Shown piece by piece: positions 4,711 to 5,945 of a DNA stretch of 5,945 bases. Under the pieces are notes generated by a model. The model was not told where the DNA came from. It made no database searches and saw only the letters and a program-made list of their open reading frames with translations. Origin of the DNA: a bacterium (GTDB taxonomy: Bacteria; Patescibacteriota; Minisyncoccia; UBA9983); NCBI GenBank assembly GCA_023244795.1, contig JAHFLR010000034.1:1-5945 (forward strand). The letters are read 5' to 3'. The position numbers and the translations under genes were made by a program. Within the stretch, counting starts at the first letter, position 1, and each line of letters opens with the position of its first letter.

Positions 4711-4717
4711 AGACCGT
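4701..4717. promoter_or_regulatory. Possible autoregulatory operator over the antitoxin start codon
   Basis: ACGGT (4701-4705) and ACCGT (4713-4717) form a perfect 5-bp inverted repeat with a 7-bp spacer that holds the ATG. RelB/DinJ-type antitoxins are ribbon-helix-helix proteins that commonly bind short palindromes at their own promoter. Together with GTATATAC at 4692-4699 this is the natural place for such an operator. The arms are short, so chance is not excluded. Confidence 0.4.
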
Positions 4718-4979
4718 TATAAACATCAAAACCGATAAAGATATTAAAGAAAAAGCGCAAAAAATAGCCAAGGAGCTTGGCATGCCACTTAGCACAGTGG
4801 TCAACGCCTCCCTCAAGCAGTTTGTAAGAAATAAGGAGGTGTATTTCTCGTTAGCTTCGGAGATAACAACTGGCCTAGAGAGCATATTAAGTAGGGCAGA
4901 TAAAGACATTGTTAGTAAGACCAACATTTCCCCCGCTTTTCGTACCGCCGAAGATGCGATTAAGTACTTGCACTCCTAA
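4707..4979 (+). CDS. RelB/DinJ-like antitoxin of a type II toxin-antitoxin pair
   Basis: Antitoxin of 90 residues that should bind and block the toxin encoded next to it and repress its own promoter. Residues 1-45 fit a ribbon-helix-helix DNA-binding domain: strand TVINIKTD (3-10), helix IKEKAQKIAKELG (13-25), then the MPLSTVVNASLKQFV helix typical of RelB/DinJ proteins. The C-terminal half (about 50-90) is the expected toxin-wrapping region. The stop codon shares one base with the toxin start (TAATG), so the two are translationally coupled, with the antitoxin first as usual. No Shine-Dalgarno is present; the promoter predicts an mRNA beginning at the start codon. Family assignment rests on the domain pattern plus the adjacent toxin. 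Confidence 0.9.
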   Translation: MKTVINIKTDKDIKEKAQKIAKELGMPLSTVVNASLKQFVRNKEVYFSLASEITTGLESILSRADKDIVSKTNISPAFRTAEDAIKYLHS

Positions 4980-5239
4980 TGAGGATATTTTTTCACAAGG
5001 ATTTTGAGAAAGGATATAAAAAGTTACCTCCTCAAGAGCAAAAAAGGTTTGACGAAAGGTTAATCGTTTTTGTGCAGGATCCATTTGACCAAATTCTCCG
5101 CAATCATCCTTTAAGGGGCAAGCTAAAAGGGTACAGAAGTGTTAATATAACAAGTGATTTAAGAGCAATTTATAAATTTCAGGGCAATGACGAATTTATT
5201 TTTGTCGTTATAGATTCGCACAGTAATTTATATAAATGA
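4979..5239 (+). CDS. RelE/YafQ-like mRNA interferase toxin
   Basis: Toxin of 86 residues with the compact RelE/ParE fold, expected to cut mRNA in the ribosome when the antitoxin is degraded. Recognisable parts are an N-terminal strand and helix (FHKDFEKGYKKLP, 5-17), then HPLRGKLKGYRSVNITSDLR (43-62), AIYKF (63-67) and the C-terminal VIDSHSNLYK (77-86). By comparison with YafQ from memory, His43, Asp60 and His81 match catalytic or supporting residues, while the positions of YafQ His63 and Trp68 appear to be Asn56 and Leu61, so the active site is not identical. It overlaps the antitoxin stop by 1 bp. Its own stop is 3 bp from that of the convergent TrmB-like gene, with no terminator visible. 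A ParE-type gyrase poison is less likely given the HPL...SDLR and His81 pattern. Confidence 0.9.
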   Translation: MRIFFHKDFEKGYKKLPPQEQKRFDERLIVFVQDPFDQILRNHPLRGKLKGYRSVNITSDLRAIYKFQGNDEFIFVVIDSHSNLYK

Positions 5240-5242
5240 TTA

Positions 5243-5945
5243 TTATTTTATCTCTTTGCCCGCCTTCCATGCTATCTCAAAAATTGGCCTAATGGATTTT
5301 GCTAATTCTTCCGATTCAATCATTACCAAAAACGGCTCTTGCTCAAAAGAAGTAATAGCTAGCTTGTTATCTGCCAGGGCAAAGTCCATACTCAGCCCCC
5401 TCAAGTCTTCCAGCGTCCTAGCTTGCTGACCAAGCTTTTTTATTTTACGACCGAAACCTAAATCTTTGGGAGTTGGCGGAATAAGACTTTTGCTTTTTAA
5501 TGGGTAGTGGCCTTTTTCTAGCCCCTTGAGCCACTTACTTGTTGCGTCTGGAATATATTCTTCAATTCGTTCGTAAGAAGTAATAAAAAAACATTCTTTG
5601 GCGTAGTTCATTTCTTCATAGGCGTTGGCGATGCCTTCTCGGGTTTCTACGTAGTGCATTTTGGGTCGGCTTTTTCCGTTATTGTGGAGCGCGCGCATTA
5701 TGGGGAGCATTTCGGCAAAATTTTTAGCTGTTGTTTTGAGGCGGCTTAGTATGACAGAAGGATCAATGGCATGATAGGTGTTTATCTTTTTGTTTGGCAG
5801 CTCGCTCACGTAACCTCTCTTTACCAACCCCTCCAGAAGCACGTAGATAATCGGGCGCTTAAGCTCCGATACTTTGGAAATGTCGCCCACATCACCTTGC
5901 CCCAATTCCAAAAGCGCTAAATATACCGCCGCTTCTTTTTCTGTA
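5243..5945 (-). CDS. TrmB-family transcriptional regulator (5' partial)
   Basis: DNA-binding regulator of the TrmB type (winged-helix domain plus effector domain), a group that controls sugar and other metabolic genes in archaea and is frequent in CPR bacteria. The open frame continues to the right edge, so the TTG at 5911 is internal and the true start lies beyond the window; 233 residues are visible. The first about 65 (TEKEAAVYLALLELG ... LKRPIIYVLLEGLVKRGYV ... YHAIDP) are a winged helix-turn-helix typical of TrmB. After a linker or helix come the conserved middle region (YVETREGIANAYEEM) and a C-terminal effector-like domain ending FALADNKLAITSFEQEP, FLVMIESEELAKSIRPIFEIAWK. Only a few N-terminal residues seem to be missing. 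The ligand and target genes cannot be told from this window. It is convergent with the toxin gene. Confidence 0.88.
   Translation of the reverse strand, partial: TEKEAAVYLALLELGQGDVGDISKVSELKRPIIYVLLEGLVKRGYVSELPNKKINTYHAIDPSVILSRLKTTAKNFAEMLPIMRALHNNGKSRPKMHYVETREGIANAYEEMNYAKECFFITSYERIEEYIPDATSKWLKGLEKGHYPLKSKSLIPPTPKDLGFGRKIKKLGQQARTLEDLRGLSMDFALADNKLAITSFEQEPFLVMIESEELAKSIRPIFEIAWKAGKEIK

Noticed and set aside
1..5945. CRISPR array, insertion sequence, phage or integron structure
   Set aside because: No regularly spaced direct repeats, transposase, integrase or terminal inverted repeats seen on reading both strands.

Overview
This window most likely comes from a Candidate Phyla Radiation (Patescibacteria, Parcubacteria-like) genome. 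That is an inference from gene content and style: compact bacterial genes, a PD-(D/E)XK nuclease ending in a Cys-rich tail of the kind I associate with these genomes, a short MgtC-like membrane protein, a TrmB-type regulator, a tRNA without an encoded CCA end, and several genes without a Shine-Dalgarno sequence. No rRNA or taxonomic marker is present to prove it.

Left part, plus strand (1-2064): a 5'-truncated PD-(D/E)XK nuclease is followed after 3 bp by rsmE (16S rRNA m3U1498 methyltransferase). Then come an MgtC/SapB-family membrane protein, an unrecognised 62-residue Cys/His-rich protein with an acidic tail, and tRNA-Gly(TCC). The MgtC gene has a near-consensus promoter placed so that transcription should start on the A of its ATG, i.e. 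a leaderless mRNA.

Middle (2065-2997): a separate promoter and a strong ribosome binding site drive an unrecognised 118-residue protein with an acidic tail. It ends at an intrinsic terminator that stands back to back with a second terminator serving the convergent HU gene on the minus strand.

Right part (2998-5945): the minus strand carries rny (RNase Y, full length) reading toward HU. Divergent from rny is a type II toxin-antitoxin pair (RelB/DinJ-like antitoxin, RelE/YafQ-like toxin) with an excellent promoter, again placed for leaderless initiation, and a small dyad over its start codon. The window closes with a 5'-truncated TrmB-family regulator on the minus strand, whose stop lies 3 bp from the toxin stop.

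The functional theme is RNA and housekeeping: rRNA modification, mRNA decay, nucleoid structure and stress-linked mRNA cleavage. I see no convincing new multi-gene system. The parts most worth a second look are the two leaderless promoters, the two small unknown acidic-tailed proteins flanking the tRNA, the small ORF that overlaps the antitoxin start by ATGA, and the out-of-frame Shine-Dalgarno/ATG in the rny leader.
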